The notes below the pieces were generated by a model. It did no database searches. It saw only the letters and a program-made list of their open reading frames with translations, and was not told the DNA's origin. A stretch of DNA of 64,000 bases from Ruegeria sp. ANG-R (GTDB lineage: Bacteria > Pseudomonadota > Alphaproteobacteria > Rhodobacterales > Rhodobacteraceae). Shown piece after piece: positions 35,804-46,000 of the stretch. The position numbers and the translations under genes were made by a program. How positions within the stretch are numbered: position 1 is the first letter of the stretch; the number at the start of each line of letters is the position of its first letter. The stretch is from the NCBI RefSeq assembly GCF_000813985.1, contig NZ_JWLJ01000004.1, forward strand, positions 186,001 through 250,000, in the 5' to 3' direction.

Positions 35804-36958
35804 ATGACTATCGAACAACCGGCGACGCGGCCGGCCAATCCGCGTTTTTCCTCGGGCCCTTGTGCCAAACCCCCCACATTCGATCTGACCAAACTGGCCG
35901 ATGCCGCGCTGGGTCGTTCGCATCGTGCCGCTGTCGGTAAGGACAAGCTAAAGGCAGCTATTGAAGGAACGCGTGAGATTCTGGGCGTTCCGGCGGATTA
36001 CAAGATCGGTATCGTTCCAGCCTCGGATACCGGCGCGGTCGAGATGGCGCTTTGGTCGCTGCTGGGCGAGCGCAAGGTCGAGATGCTGGCCTGGGAAAGC
36101 TTTGGCTCTGGTTGGGTGACCGACGTGATCAAACAACTGAAGATCGACGCCGAGGTCAAAACCGCCGACTACGGACAGATCGTTGATCTGGCTTCGGTCG
36201 ATTTCACCAATGATGTCGTGTTCACGTGGAACGGTACGACCTCGGGTGTGCGGGTTCCGAACGGGGACTGGATCGCGGATGACCGTCAGGGCCTGACGAT
36301 CTGTGACGCGACCTCGGCTGCTTTTGCGATGGACCTGCCTTGGGACAAGCTGGATGTCACCACCTTCAGCTGGCAGAAGGTTCTGGGCGGCGAGGCGGCC
36401 CACGGGATGCTGATCCTCAGCCCCCGTGCTGTTGAGCGGCTGGAAAGCTACACCCCCGCATGGCCGCTGCCCAAGATTTTCCGCCTGACCAAAGGAGGCA
36501 AGCTGATCGATGGCATATTTACCGGCGCGACGATCAATACACCCTCGATGTTGGCGGTTGAGGATTACCTTTTTGCGCTGGAGTGGGCGCGTTCGGTCGG
36601 CGGCCTGCAGGGGCTGATTGCCCGGGCAGATGCCAATGCCGGTGCGGTGCACGCGTTCTGCGAACAGAATGACTGGATTGCCAATCTGGCCGTGGACCCT
36701 GCTACCCGGTCGAATACGTCAGTGTGCCTGAAATTCACCGATGCGCGCATTCAGGACGGTGCCGGTTTTGCCAAAGCCGTCGCCAAACGGCTTGAGGCCG
36801 AGAATATCGCGCTGGACATCGGTGCCTATCGCGACGCACCTGCCGGCCTGCGCATCTGGTGTGGCGGCACGGTCGAGACCTCGGATATCGAAGCGATGCT
36901 GCCCTGGCTTGCATGGGCGTTCGACGCTGAGATTGCGGCGCAAATTGAGGCCGCTTGA
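35804..36958 (+). CDS. serC: Phosphoserine aminotransferase
   Basis: This 384-residue PLP enzyme is of the alphaproteobacterial SerC type: [14 protein letters not shown] near the N-terminus, [19 protein letters not shown], and the PLP lysine in [16 protein letters not shown]. It transaminates 3-phosphohydroxypyruvate to phosphoserine. The ATG at 35804 follows GAAGGG; a longer in-frame start would translate the structured leader. serA follows after a gap holding two palindromes. Confidence 0.95.
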   Translation: MTIEQPATRPANPRFSSGPCAKPPTFDLTKLADAALGRSHRAAVGKDKLKAAIEGTREILGVPADYKIGIVPASDTGAVEMALWSLLGERKVEMLAWESFGSGWVTDVIKQLKIDAEVKTADYGQIVDLASVDFTNDVVFTWNGTTSGVRVPNGDWIADDRQGLTICDATSAAFAMDLPWDKLDVTTFSWQKVLGGEAAHGMLILSPRAVERLESYTPAWPLPKIFRLTKGGKLIDGIFTGATINTPSMLAVEDYLFALEWARSVGGLQGLIARADANAGAVHAFCEQNDWIANLAVDPATRSNTSVCLKFTDARIQDGAGFAKAVAKRLEAENIALDIGAYRDAPAGLRIWCGGTVETSDIEAMLPWLAWAFDAEIAAQIEAA

Positions 36959-36967
36959 GTTTTTCTG

Positions 36968-36985
36968 CCGGGCTGAAGCCCGGCT
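36968..36985. repeat. Palindromic repeat 1 between serC and serA
   Basis: GCCGGGCT and AGCCCGGC form a perfect 8-bp stem with a two-base loop, ten bases after the serC stop. The same AGCCCG/CGGGCT core recurs in the second element at 37006. Confidence 0.55.
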
Positions 36986-37005
36986 TACGCGAACACCAAT
37001 GTAGG

Positions 37006-37023
37006 GCGGGCCTCAGCCCGCCA
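37006..37023. repeat. Palindromic repeat 2 between serC and serA
   Basis: GGCGGGC and GCCCGCC form a perfect 7-bp stem around CTCA, preceded by TGTA. It is about 20 bases after the first element. Paired GC-rich palindromes of this kind resemble REP-type intergenic repeats. Confidence 0.55.
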
Positions 37024-37052
37024 TTCCCCGAACTTTTCAAAGGACCAGAGAT

Positions 37053-38648
37053 ATGGCCCCCAAAGTACTCGTATCTGACAAGCTCAGCGAAACCGCCGTG
37101 CAGATTTTCCGCGACCGCGGCATCGACGTGGATTTCATGCCCGATCTGGGTAAAGATAAGGATAAACTGGCCGAGGTGATCGGCCAGTATGACGGTCTTG
37201 CCATCCGCTCGGCCACCAAAGTAACGCCAACCATTCTTGAGAAAGCTGACAAGCTGAAGGTCATCGGCCGTGCTGGGATCGGGACTGACAATATCGACAA
37301 GGATGCGGCCTCGAAAAAAGGCGTGATCGTGATGAACACGCCCTTCGGCAACATGATCACCACGGCAGAGCACGCCATCGCGATGATGTTCGCCGTGGCC
37401 CGGCAAATCCCCGAGGCCAGCACCTCGACCCATGCGGGTAAGTGGGAGAAATCAAAATTCATGGGGATCGAACTGACCAACAAAACCCTTGGCGTTATCG
37501 GTGCGGGGAACATTGGCGGGATCGTTTGCGAGCGCGCTCTGGGCCTGAAAATGAAGGTCGTCGCCTATGATCCCTATCTGGGTGAAGAGAAGGCCGCCAA
37601 GATGGGCGTCGAAAAGGTCGAGCTGGACGAACTGCTGTCCCGCGCTGACTTCATTACATTGCATGTGCCGCTGACCGATCAGACCCGCAACATTCTGAGC
37701 CGTGAGAATCTGTCCAAAACCAAACCCGGGGTGCGCATCGTCAACTGTGCCCGCGGTGGTCTGGTCGACGAAGAAGCCTTGGCTGAGTTGCTGAAATCCG
37801 GACACATCGCCGGCGCGGCGTTTGATGTGTTCAGCGTCGAACCCGCCAAGGACAATCCGCTGTTCAACCTGCCCAACGTGGTCTGCACCCCGCATCTGGG
37901 CGCGGCCACCACTGAAGCGCAGGAAAACGTGGCGCTGCAGGTGGCCGAGCAGATCTCGAACTATCTGCTGACCGGAGCGGTTGAAAATGCGCTGAACATG
38001 CCCAGCGTCACCGCCGAAGAGGCCAAGGTGATGGGGCCATGGATCAAACTGGCCGGGCATCTGGGCAGCTTCATCGGTCAGATGACGGATGAGCCGATCA
38101 AGGCGATCAACATCCTCTATGACGGTGTCGCCGCAAGCATGAATCTGGCAGCACTGAATTGTTCGGTCGTCGCGGGGATCATGAAGAAATTCAATCCCGA
38201 GGTGAACATGGTTTCGGCCCCGGTTGTCGCGCGAGAGCGCGGTATACAGATCTCGACCACCAATCAGGACAAATCAGGTGCATTCGAGGGCTATATCAAA
38301 GTCACCGTTGTGACCGAAAAGCGGGAACGTTCGATCGGCGGTACAGTGTTCAGCGACGGCAAGCCGCGATTCATCCAGATCAAGGGTATCAACATCGATG
38401 CCGAGGTCGGCGCGCACATGCTCTATACCACCAACGAAGACGTGCCGGGCATCATCGGTGCGCTGGGTCAGACCATGGGCGAAAACGATGTGAACATCGC
38501 GAACTTTACCCTTGGGCGGTCCGAGGCCGGGGGCGAGGCGATTGCATTGCTTTATGTCGACGAACCGGTACCCGCCGAAGCGCGTGCGAAGCTCGCCGAG
38601 ACCGGTCTGTTCACCCAGATCAAGCCGTTGGAGTTTGACGTGGTCTGA
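37053..38648 (+). CDS. serA: D-3-phosphoglycerate dehydrogenase
   Basis: This 531-residue long-form SerA has an N-terminal D-2-hydroxyacid dehydrogenase part with NAD-binding LGVIGAGNIGGIV, the catalytic Arg in NCARGGLVDE and the His of CTPHLGAATTEAQENVA. An intervening domain and a C-terminal ACT domain follow (MLYTTNEDVPGIIGALGQTMGENDVNIANFTLGR). It catalyses the first step of serine synthesis from 3-phosphoglycerate. The ACT domain implies feedback control by serine. It forms an operon with serC. Confidence 0.96.
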   Translation: MAPKVLVSDKLSETAVQIFRDRGIDVDFMPDLGKDKDKLAEVIGQYDGLAIRSATKVTPTILEKADKLKVIGRAGIGTDNIDKDAASKKGVIVMNTPFGNMITTAEHAIAMMFAVARQIPEASTSTHAGKWEKSKFMGIELTNKTLGVIGAGNIGGIVCERALGLKMKVVAYDPYLGEEKAAKMGVEKVELDELLSRADFITLHVPLTDQTRNILSRENLSKTKPGVRIVNCARGGLVDEEALAELLKSGHIAGAAFDVFSVEPAKDNPLFNLPNVVCTPHLGAATTEAQENVALQVAEQISNYLLTGAVENALNMPSVTAEEAKVMGPWIKLAGHLGSFIGQMTDEPIKAINILYDGVAASMNLAALNCSVVAGIMKKFNPEVNMVSAPVVARERGIQISTTNQDKSGAFEGYIKVTVVTEKRERSIGGTVFSDGKPRFIQIKGINIDAEVGAHMLYTTNEDVPGIIGALGQTMGENDVNIANFTLGRSEAGGEAIALLYVDEPVPAEARAKLAETGLFTQIKPLEFDVV

Positions 38649-38677
38649 ACGCCTCTGTTGTCTTCCCGAGACAGATT

Positions 38678-38708
38678 GATGCCCGCGCCTGTCCAATGCG
38701 CGGGCATC
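38678..38708 (+). terminator. Terminator after serA
   Basis: GATGCCCGCGC and GCGCGGGCATC form a perfect 11-bp stem with a nine-base loop, followed by GCCTTTTC. Confidence 0.75.
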
Positions 38709-38772
38709 GCCTTTTCAAAGCGCTGAAATTGCGCCAGAAGTGCAGCAATCGCAAATGCCCGAGGGGAACCAG

Positions 38773-39501
38773 ATGACCAATCCGATCTACGCCATTGGAG
38801 ATCTGCACGGGCGTGTCGATGAGTTCGACCGCGCCATGTCTTTAGTCGAACGCGATGGCGGCCCGGAGGCCGAGATCGTGTTCTTGGGCGACTATGTCGA
38901 CCGGGGGCCTGACAGTCGGGGCGTTTTGGATCGTCTTATTGCCGGGCGCGATGCGGGCAGGCGTTGGATCACTCTGTTGGGCAACCATGACCGAATGTTT
39001 TCATGGTTCCTCGAAGATGTCCCGCGCCACGATCCGCATATGCTGGTCGGATATCACTGGCTGCACGAGCGGTTGGGTGGGATTGAAACACTGCTAAGCT
39101 ACGATGTGGTTTTCGACCAGAGGACCCGGTTGGAAGACCTGCATTCCATAGCGCGGGGCGCGGTCCCGGATGCGCATCGGATATTTCTGCAAGGGCTCAC
39201 AGCCATGCATCAAACACCCGAGATTGCCTTTGTTCATGCGGGCATCCGGCCCGGTATCCCGCTGAGCGAACAACGAGAAAACGATCTGGTCTGGATCAGG
39301 GACATCTTTCACAACCACCGTGGCCCGCATCCGAAACTGATTGTCCATGGGCATACGCCGGTGGATCAGGCAACGCACTATGGCAACCGCATCAATCTGG
39401 ACAGCGGCGCAGGGTATGGCCGCCCGGTTGGGGTTGCGGTGTTCGAGGGGCAGGATTGCTGGCTTTTGACGGACAGGGGCCGTGTCGCGCTGGTGCCCTG
39501 A
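38773..39501 (+). CDS. Metallophosphoesterase (serine/threonine protein phosphatase-like)
   Basis: This 242-residue calcineurin-like phosphoesterase has the PPP core motifs in order: GDLHG (residues 9-13), GDYVDRGPDS, GNHD, a middle His, and HGHTPVD. It probably uses two metal ions. Bacterial PPP members act on phosphoproteins or on dinucleoside polyphosphates; the substrate is not defined. The start at 38773 follows GAGGGGAACC. It converges with matB, only three bases apart. Confidence 0.88.
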   Translation: MTNPIYAIGDLHGRVDEFDRAMSLVERDGGPEAEIVFLGDYVDRGPDSRGVLDRLIAGRDAGRRWITLLGNHDRMFSWFLEDVPRHDPHMLVGYHWLHERLGGIETLLSYDVVFDQRTRLEDLHSIARGAVPDAHRIFLQGLTAMHQTPEIAFVHAGIRPGIPLSEQRENDLVWIRDIFHNHRGPHPKLIVHGHTPVDQATHYGNRINLDSGAGYGRPVGVAVFEGQDCWLLTDRGRVALVP

Positions 39502-39504
39502 CGA

Positions 39505-41022
39505 TCATGCTGTTGCAAACAGCTCCTTGTAGGTTTCGCGCAGGGTGTTCTTTTGCACTTTGCCCATCGTGTTGCGGGGCAGTTCGTCCAGCAGGATCAA
39601 CTGGCGCGGATGTTTGAACCGGGCGAGGGAGCCTAGGACCGTGCGCATTATGGCGTCGAGATCCGGCGCCTGGCCGGGGGCAGGGACCAGAATGCCGACC
39701 GGGGTCTCTCCGAAATCCGGGTGGGGTACGCCGATCACCGCACTCTCCAGCACGCCGGGTTGTTCGTCCAGCAGCAACTCGATCTCTTTGGGATAGATGT
39801 TATACCCGCCCGAAATGATCAGGTCTTTGCCGCGCCCGACGATATGGACGTAACCATCCTCGTCGATCCGCCCCAGATCGCCGGTGATGAAGAACCCGTC
39901 TTCACGCAGTTCGGCGGCGGTTTTCTCGGGCATTTTCCAGTAGCCTTGAAACACGTTTGGGCCGCGGACTTCAATGATACCAATCTCACCATCGGGCAAT
40001 GTCGCTCCCGTTTCGGGGTCCGTGACTTTCAGCTCGACATCCGGCAGCGGGAAACCGACGGTTCCTGCCCGGCGCTCGCCGTCATAGGGGTTTGACGTGT
40101 TCATGTTCGTTTCGGTCATGCCATAGCGTTCCAGAATGCGGTGGCCTGTCCGCGCTTCGAATTCCGAGTGCGTATCCGCCAGCAAAGGTGCCGACCCCGA
40201 AATGAACAGCCGCATGTCCTGCGACAACTCCCGGATAAAACGGTTGTCGCCCAGCAGGCGTGTGTAGAAGGTGGGCACCCCCATCATCGTTGTCGCCTGC
40301 GGCATCAGGCGCAACATATCGTCCAGATCGAACTTCGGTAGAAAGATCATCGACCCGCCCGAGGCGAGGATGACGTTGGTTGCCACAAACAGTCCATGCG
40401 TGTGAAAGATCGGCAGCGCGTGCAGTAGCACGTCGCGGTCGGTAAAGCGCCATTCCTGCACCAGCGTTTCCGCGTTCGACAACAGATTGGCCTGCGTCAG
40501 CATCGCCCCTTTCGAACGCCCTGTTGTGCCTGAGGTATAAAGAAACGCAGCCAGATCATCCTCGGATCGGTTCGCCGGTTCGAAGGCCGGAAGCATCCCC
40601 AAAGCGCGACGCATCAAGCTGCCCGACCCATCGGCGTTCAATGTCTCTAACCGGGCTCTGTTGTTCTGAGCGATAGCGGTAAGTGCTGTTTCGCTGGCGG
40701 CATCGCACACCACCAGCGACGCGCCGCTGTTTTCGATGAAGTAACTCAGCTCTCGTGCGGTGTAGCCGGTATTCAGGGGCAGAAAGATCAAACCCGCCTG
40801 TGCGCAGGCGGCATAGAGCGCGAGCGCCTCAGCAGATTTTTCCACCTGCACAGCCACGCGGTCACCCGGTTCCAGTTCCAGTCCGGTCAGCGCGTTGGCG
40901 ATACGGGCGGCCATGTCCAGAAACCCGGCATGAGTCAGCGTCTGGCCATCGGGAAGATGCAGAAACGGCGTGTCCTTGCCCGCATGGATACCAAACAGAC
41001 GATCATAGAGCGGGTTGCCCAT
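39505..41022 (-). CDS. matB: Malonyl-CoA synthetase (AMP-forming acyl-CoA ligase family)
   Basis: This 505-residue adenylate-forming enzyme has the P-loop YTSGTTGRSKGAML, the A5 region LERYGMTETNMNTSNPYDGERRAGTVG, and the C-terminal hinge and Lys region GRGKDLIISGGYNIYPKEIE with PRNTMGKVQKNTLR. MLERYGMTE with N-M-N-T-S-N-P and the ExRAGTVG stretch are those of MatB. It makes malonyl-CoA from malonate and CoA. It lies 77 bases downstream of hutC on the same strand; no malonyl-CoA decarboxylase or dctPQM malonate transporter is adjacent. Confidence 0.88.
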   Translation of the reverse strand: MGNPLYDRLFGIHAGKDTPFLHLPDGQTLTHAGFLDMAARIANALTGLELEPGDRVAVQVEKSAEALALYAACAQAGLIFLPLNTGYTARELSYFIENSGASLVVCDAASETALTAIAQNNRARLETLNADGSGSLMRRALGMLPAFEPANRSEDDLAAFLYTSGTTGRSKGAMLTQANLLSNAETLVQEWRFTDRDVLLHALPIFHTHGLFVATNVILASGGSMIFLPKFDLDDMLRLMPQATTMMGVPTFYTRLLGDNRFIRELSQDMRLFISGSAPLLADTHSEFEARTGHRILERYGMTETNMNTSNPYDGERRAGTVGFPLPDVELKVTDPETGATLPDGEIGIIEVRGPNVFQGYWKMPEKTAAELREDGFFITGDLGRIDEDGYVHIVGRGKDLIISGGYNIYPKEIELLLDEQPGVLESAVIGVPHPDFGETPVGILVPAPGQAPDLDAIMRTVLGSLARFKHPRQLILLDELPRNTMGKVQKNTLRETYKELFATA

Positions 41023-41099
41023 CCCGGTATCCTTTCCATCCGACGCGACACTCTGCGGTAAATCTGTCTTGGAAATGAAAAGGGGTAAAGCCCGGAAGA

Positions 41100-41804
41100 T
41101 CAGAATTCGGTGGTCATTCGGTAACCGGCGGCAAAATACATCTTGGCAAAGGTCACGGGCTGACCCTCCAGCCATGTTATGCGTTCGGCGGTAAAGACCG
41201 GTTCACCTTCGGAGACGTCGAGAAATCCGGCCAAGGCCGCATCGGCACGGCTGGCCAGAAAGGTCAGCTCGACATTGGTGAAGGGGACGGTCTGCACCAG
41301 CCAGTCATTGGGTCCGGTGCCGGAGAAATCTGCCTGCACGACCTGCGGAACGCTGTCGATCACGATCCAGCGGTCTTCGAACTGAAACGGTGTGTTGCCG
41401 GAAAAATGCATACACCGCACATGCATCACGCTTTGATCCGGGCGCAGGGCCAGCCGTGCGCCCAGCCAATCGGGGGCGGGCTGCGTTTCGGTTGACACCA
41501 GCGCATATCGATAGGTGCCGCCCATCGCCTCGATCTCGTCGCGCACCAGTGGGATGGTGAAGCGCGCCTGTCTCTGCGGCGCGCTCAGAACCCGGGTTCC
41601 AGCCTTTCGCCGTCGTTCCAGAAACCCCTCATCCGCCAGTTCCCGCAGCGCCCGGTTGACGGTGGTGCGGGTACATGAAAACTCGACCGCCAGTTCCTGT
41701 TCATTGGGCAACAGCGACTCGGGCTGCCACTCGCCCGAACGGATACGGCGCAGGACGGTTCGCTTGATGTCCTTGTAGCTTGTGGTGTCGCTGGTTTGGG
41801 TCAT
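41100..41804 (-). CDS. hutC: Histidine utilization repressor
   Basis: This 234-residue GntR-family protein of the HutC subfamily has a winged helix (ESLLPNEQELAVEFSCTRTTVNRALRELADEGFLERRRKAGT) and a UTRA effector domain (VMHVRCMHFSGNTPFQFEDRWI). HutC represses hut genes and is released by urocanate. The ATG at 41804 gives family length; longer frames run into hutF. It follows hutF on the minus strand with a 22-base gap and is therefore self-regulated through the hutF promoter. Confidence 0.95.
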   Translation of the reverse strand: MTQTSDTTSYKDIKRTVLRRIRSGEWQPESLLPNEQELAVEFSCTRTTVNRALRELADEGFLERRRKAGTRVLSAPQRQARFTIPLVRDEIEAMGGTYRYALVSTETQPAPDWLGARLALRPDQSVMHVRCMHFSGNTPFQFEDRWIVIDSVPQVVQADFSGTGPNDWLVQTVPFTNVELTFLASRADAALAGFLDVSEGEPVFTAERITWLEGQPVTFAKMYFAAGYRMTTEF

Positions 41805-41826
41805 ATCGGCACTGATAATTGGTTTT

Positions 41827-43182
41827 TCAGATTTCGGCCAGAAGGTCATCCATTGCCGTGCGATAGGCGGACAGGATTGAGTCGCGGGCGATGTGCCGGC
41901 CTGCACGCACCTGATGCCGTCCGGCAGACCACAGATCGGTAACGGTCCCGTCCGGTGCTGCAAAACTCAGCCCGTCGAGCAGTTGTTCGTCCCGCAAGGT
42001 GCAAAGAGTTGGATGAGTCCGGTCGATCGCGACCAGATCGGCCAACTTGCCGACGGCAATCTCTCCTGCGTCGCGGCCCAAAGCCTGTGCACCGCCCCGT
42101 GCGGCTCCGGTATAAAGCGTCTGACCTACCGAACCTTCGCCCGGCACCAGAACCGTGCGGGCTTTGTCGCGTAGACGTTGGGAGTATTCCAGCATCCGCA
42201 ACTCCTCTGGCAGCGAAATACGCACATTCGAGTCCGAACCGACGCCAAAGGCGCCTCCGTTTTCGATATAGACGGCACCGTTGAAGATGCCATCGCCAAG
42301 ATTGGCCTCGGTAATGGGGCACAGGCCAGCAACGGCGCCGGATCGGGCAAGGGCCCGGGTCTCATCGTCGGTCATATGGGTGGCGTGGATCAGACACCAG
42401 CGCGCGTTTACCTCGACGTTGTTCAGCAGCCAGTCCACCGGGCGCTGGCCCAGAACGGCCTCGACATCTGCAACTTCCTGCACCTGTTCAGAGATATGAA
42501 TATGGACCGGCCCTTCTGGTGCTTGGCTCAGGACGCGACGCAGATCATCAGGGGATGTTGCGCGTAGTGAGTGGGGCGCGATGCCTGTCTGGCTGTCCGC
42601 ATGGGGCAGCACAGGTTTGCAATCATCGACCAGCCGTAAAAACCGATCCACGTCATTGCCGAATCGCAACTGCCCCCCGGCCAGAGGCTCCTGCTTAACG
42701 CCACCATAGGTGTAGAGGACCGGCAGATGCGTCAGCCCGATACCGGTCTGACTTGCTGCAGAAAAGATGCGTTGGCTCAGTTCCGACAGATGCGCATATG
42801 GCGCGCCGCCGGGCTGATGATGGACATAATGGAATTCTCCGACCGAGGCATATCCCGCCTCCTGCATCTCCATGAAGACCAACGCGGCGATGGCTTCGAT
42901 CTGTGCCGGCGTCAGGCGGTCCAGAAAGCGGTACATCAGATTGCGCCAGGTCCAGAAGCTTTCGCGCCCGGCTGCTCGGGTTTCGGTCATACCGGCCATA
43001 GCGCGCTGAAAAGCGTGGCTATGAAGGTTCGCGAGGGACGGCAGCAAGACATCGACGCACGAGTCGTTTGGCTGTGCGTCGCGTCCTGATTCCAGTGTCG
43101 TGATCCGACCGTGTTCGATTTCAACCCGAAGATCGTTGACCCAGTCAGAGCCCAACAGGGCAGTTTTTGCATGAATCGTCAT
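41827..43182 (-). CDS. hutF: Formimidoylglutamate deiminase
   Basis: This 451-residue amidohydrolase hydrolyses N-formimino-L-glutamate to N-formyl-L-glutamate and ammonia. It has LPSLANLHSHAFQRAMAG, with the N-terminal metal HxH; LTHLPVLYTYGG; HIHISEQVQEV; LIHATHMTDDET; and VGSDSNVRISLPEELR with the metal Asp. The ATG at 43182 is chosen from the family N-terminus (MTIHAKTALLG); upstream in-frame codons lie in the divergent promoter. It is transcribed away from hutI with hutC and perhaps matB behind it. Confidence 0.95.
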   Translation of the reverse strand: MTIHAKTALLGSDWVNDLRVEIEHGRITTLESGRDAQPNDSCVDVLLPSLANLHSHAFQRAMAGMTETRAAGRESFWTWRNLMYRFLDRLTPAQIEAIAALVFMEMQEAGYASVGEFHYVHHQPGGAPYAHLSELSQRIFSAASQTGIGLTHLPVLYTYGGVKQEPLAGGQLRFGNDVDRFLRLVDDCKPVLPHADSQTGIAPHSLRATSPDDLRRVLSQAPEGPVHIHISEQVQEVADVEAVLGQRPVDWLLNNVEVNARWCLIHATHMTDDETRALARSGAVAGLCPITEANLGDGIFNGAVYIENGGAFGVGSDSNVRISLPEELRMLEYSQRLRDKARTVLVPGEGSVGQTLYTGAARGGAQALGRDAGEIAVGKLADLVAIDRTHPTLCTLRDEQLLDGLSFAAPDGTVTDLWSAGRHQVRAGRHIARDSILSAYRTAMDDLLAEI

Positions 43183-43192
43183 CGCAATTCCA

Positions 43193-43230
43193 TTTTGTAT
43201 AGACTTTAAATTTTTATCAGTATACGAAAA
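43193..43230. promoter_or_regulatory. Candidate HutC operators in the hutF-hutI divergent promoter
   Basis: TTTTGTATAG at the left and CAGTATACGAAAA at the right are inverted relatives (TTTTGTATAG against TTTTCGTATAC). Known HutC sites contain a TTGTATATACAA-type palindrome. The gap between the hutF and hutI starts is only 80 bases, so one or two sites could serve both directions. Confidence 0.45.
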
Positions 43231-43262
43231 AACAAGCGCAGGGGGAGCCCAAAAGAATTGCC

Positions 43263-44468
43263 ATGACGAAAAAAACCGTTCTATGCAGCAAACACGTGGC
43301 CACCATGGGGGGAGAACACCCCTATGGGATGGTCGAGGATGGCGCGATTGCCATCGAGGGGTCGCAGATCGTTTGGGTCGGCCGCCAGGCCGAGATCCCC
43401 GGGGCATATGCCGGATCGCAGCGTATCGACTATGGCAGCCGCCTGATCACACCCGCCCTGATCGATGCGCACACTCACGTTGTTTTCGGGGGCAACCGCG
43501 CGGTCGAATTCGAGATGCGCCTAAATGGTGCGACCTATGAGGAAATCGCGCGTGCGGGCGGCGGTATCCTGTCGACCGTGAACGGTACGCGCGCGGCGTC
43601 GGAAGAAGATTTGCTTCGAGAGGCCCTGCCGCGCGTTGATGCGCTGTTGGCTGAAGGCGTGTCCTGCATCGAAGTAAAGTCAGGTTACGGGCTGGATGCC
43701 GAAACCGAACTGCGTATGTTGCGCGCCGCACGCCGAATCGCGCTGGAGAGACCTGTTCGGATCAAGACCAGCTTTTTGGGCGCGCACGCGGTCCCGCCTG
43801 AATACGCGGCCCGGTCCGATGCCTATATCGATGAGGTCTGTATTCCGGCCCTGCGTGCCGCACATGCCGAAGGGCTGGTGGATGCGGTGGATGGGTTCTG
43901 CGAAGGCATCGCCTTTGATCCCGACCAGATCGAACGGGTTTTTGCCGTTGCAAAAGAGCTCGGCCTGCCCGTGAAGCTACATGCCGAACAGTTGTCCAAT
44001 CTTGGCGGGGCCAAACTGGCGGCCTCTTACGGGGCTTTGTCAGCGGATCATATTGAATATCTGGACGCAGAGGGGGTCGCGGCGATGGCCGCAGCCGGCA
44101 CTGTCGCGGTCCTGCTGCCGGGCGCGTTCTACACGCTGCACGAAACGCAGATGCCGCCCGTTGACTTGTTGCGTCAGCAGAAAGTTCCGATGGCGCTGGC
44201 GACCGACTGCAATCCCGGCTCATCGCCTCTGACCTCTCTGCTTCTGACGATGAACATGGGGTGCACCCTGTTTCGGATGACGCCCGAGGAGGCGCTGGCA
44301 GGTGTAACCCGCGTTGCGGCCCGCGCACTGGGTCTGGATGATACCGGCATAATAGCGGCAGGTATGCGTGCCGATCTGGCCGTTTGGGATGTTACCCATC
44401 CGGCGGAACTGTCTTATCGCATCGGGTTCAACCCCTTGCATGAACGTCTTTTTGGAGGTCAGAAATGA
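43263..44468 (+). CDS. hutI: Imidazolonepropionase
   Basis: This 401-residue metal-dependent amidohydrolase opens imidazolone propionate to formiminoglutamate. It has [19 protein letters not shown] (metal HxH), the substrate loop [41 protein letters not shown] and [14 protein letters not shown]. It starts the plus-strand hut operon and overlaps hutH by ATGA. Confidence 0.97.
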   Translation: MTKKTVLCSKHVATMGGEHPYGMVEDGAIAIEGSQIVWVGRQAEIPGAYAGSQRIDYGSRLITPALIDAHTHVVFGGNRAVEFEMRLNGATYEEIARAGGGILSTVNGTRAASEEDLLREALPRVDALLAEGVSCIEVKSGYGLDAETELRMLRAARRIALERPVRIKTSFLGAHAVPPEYAARSDAYIDEVCIPALRAAHAEGLVDAVDGFCEGIAFDPDQIERVFAVAKELGLPVKLHAEQLSNLGGAKLAASYGALSADHIEYLDAEGVAAMAAAGTVAVLLPGAFYTLHETQMPPVDLLRQQKVPMALATDCNPGSSPLTSLLLTMNMGCTLFRMTPEEALAGVTRVAARALGLDDTGIIAAGMRADLAVWDVTHPAELSYRIGFNPLHERLFGGQK

Positions 44469-46000
44469 CATCAATGCCGCTTACTCCGGGACAGGTTTCT
44501 CTGGAGCAACTGGCCGAGGTTTATTGGGCCGAGGCTGCGATCTCGCTGGACAGCGCATGTCAGCCCGCCGTTGAGGCCGCTGCGGCCCGAATTGCGCGTG
44601 CTGCCGAAGGGACCGAGCCGGTATATGGCGTAAACACTGGTTTTGGCAAACTGGCGAGCCACAAGATTGCGGCCAAAGATACCTCGACCCTGCAACGGAA
44701 TCTGATCCTCAGCCATTGTTGTGGTGTGGGTCCGGCCGTGCCGCGTCGTCTGGCGCGGCTGATGATGTCGCTCAAGCTGCTGTCCTTCGGGCGCGGGGCG
44801 TCGGGGGTCCGCTGGGAGCTTGTCGAATTGCTGCAACAAATGCTGGCCCGCGGTGTGACACCTGTGATCCCGGCGCAGGGTTCGGTCGGCGCATCAGGAG
44901 ATCTTGCGCCGCTGGCCCATATGACCGCAGTTGTGATTGGCGAGGGCGAGGCTGAGGTAAATGGCGCCGTTATGCCGGGTGCGGAGGCTTTGAAAACAGT
45001 TGGCTTAGAGGCGATTCAACTTGGCCCAAAGGAAGGCCTCGCGTTCATCAACGGGACGCAATTTTCGACGGCCTATGCGCTGGCCGGCCTGTTCGAAGGA
45101 TGGCGATCGGCGCAAAACTCGTTGGTGATTTCGGCGGCCTCAACGGATGCGATCATGGGATCTACGGCCCCTTTGCAGCCCGAAATTCACGCGCTTCGGG
45201 GACACCGCGGGCAGATCGAAGCGGCCGCCGCGATGCGGGCCATTCTGGGCGGATCTGAAATCCGCGAGAGCCACCGTGAAGGTGACACGCGGGTGCAGGA
45301 CCCATACTGTATCCGCTGCCAGCCGCAGGTAACGGGCGCGGCGATGGATGTGATCCGGCAGGCCGCCTCGACCCTTGTGACCGAGGCCAACGCCGCAACC
45401 GATAACCCGCTGGTTCTGACCGAGGCGGATGTCATCGTCTCGGGCGGGAATTTCCATGCCGAACCCGTGGGTTTTGCCGCCGATATGATTGCGCTGGCCC
45501 TGTCCGAGATCGGCGCCATCGCGCAACGCCGGATCGCGCTGATGGTCGATCCGGCACTCAGTTTCGATCTGCCGCCCTTCCTGACACCGGAACCGGGGTT
45601 GAACTCGGGTCTGATGATCGCCGAGGTCACCACGGCGGCGTTGATGAGCGAAAACAAGCATCTGGCCAACCCCTGCGTGACGGATAGCACGCCCACATCG
45701 GCTAATCAGGAAGACCACGTCTCGATGGCCGCTCATGGCGCGCGGCGTCTGAGCCGGATGGTGGATAATCTGAACTATATTCTGGGAATCGAACTGCTTT
45801 GCGCTGCACAAGGCATCGAATTCCGTGCGCCTCTGGCTACCAGCAAAGCACTGACCAGTGTGGTTGGGCGTTTGCGCGAGGACATCCCGTCGCTAGGCGA
45901 TGATCGCTATCTGGCGCCCGAGTTGGAGTCTGCGAAGTCGCTGGTCGAAAGCGGCGCTATTCTACAGGCGGCTGCTCTGACTATGCCGGAGCTGTCGTGA
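44465..46000 (+). CDS. hutH: Histidine ammonia-lyase
   Basis: This 511-residue enzyme deaminates histidine to urocanate. The MIO prosthetic group forms from Ala143-Ser144-Gly145 in [14 protein letters not shown]. Other family landmarks are [11 protein letters not shown], the [10 protein letters not shown] region, and [15 protein letters not shown]. It is coupled to hutI and hutG by short overlaps of start and stop codons. Confidence 0.98.
   Translation: MTSMPLTPGQVSLEQLAEVYWAEAAISLDSACQPAVEAAAARIARAAEGTEPVYGVNTGFGKLASHKIAAKDTSTLQRNLILSHCCGVGPAVPRRLARLMMSLKLLSFGRGASGVRWELVELLQQMLARGVTPVIPAQGSVGASGDLAPLAHMTAVVIGEGEAEVNGAVMPGAEALKTVGLEAIQLGPKEGLAFINGTQFSTAYALAGLFEGWRSAQNSLVISAASTDAIMGSTAPLQPEIHALRGHRGQIEAAAAMRAILGGSEIRESHREGDTRVQDPYCIRCQPQVTGAAMDVIRQAASTLVTEANAATDNPLVLTEADVIVSGGNFHAEPVGFAADMIALALSEIGAIAQRRIALMVDPALSFDLPPFLTPEPGLNSGLMIAEVTTAALMSENKHLANPCVTDSTPTSANQEDHVSMAAHGARRLSRMVDNLNYILGIELLCAAQGIEFRAPLATSKALTSVVGRLREDIPSLGDDRYLAPELESAKSLVESGAILQAAALTMPELS

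Noticed and set aside
40570..40590. A GGTTCGAA-like T-arm sequence suggesting a tRNA
   Set aside because: It lies inside matB and no acceptor, D or anticodon stems fit around it.
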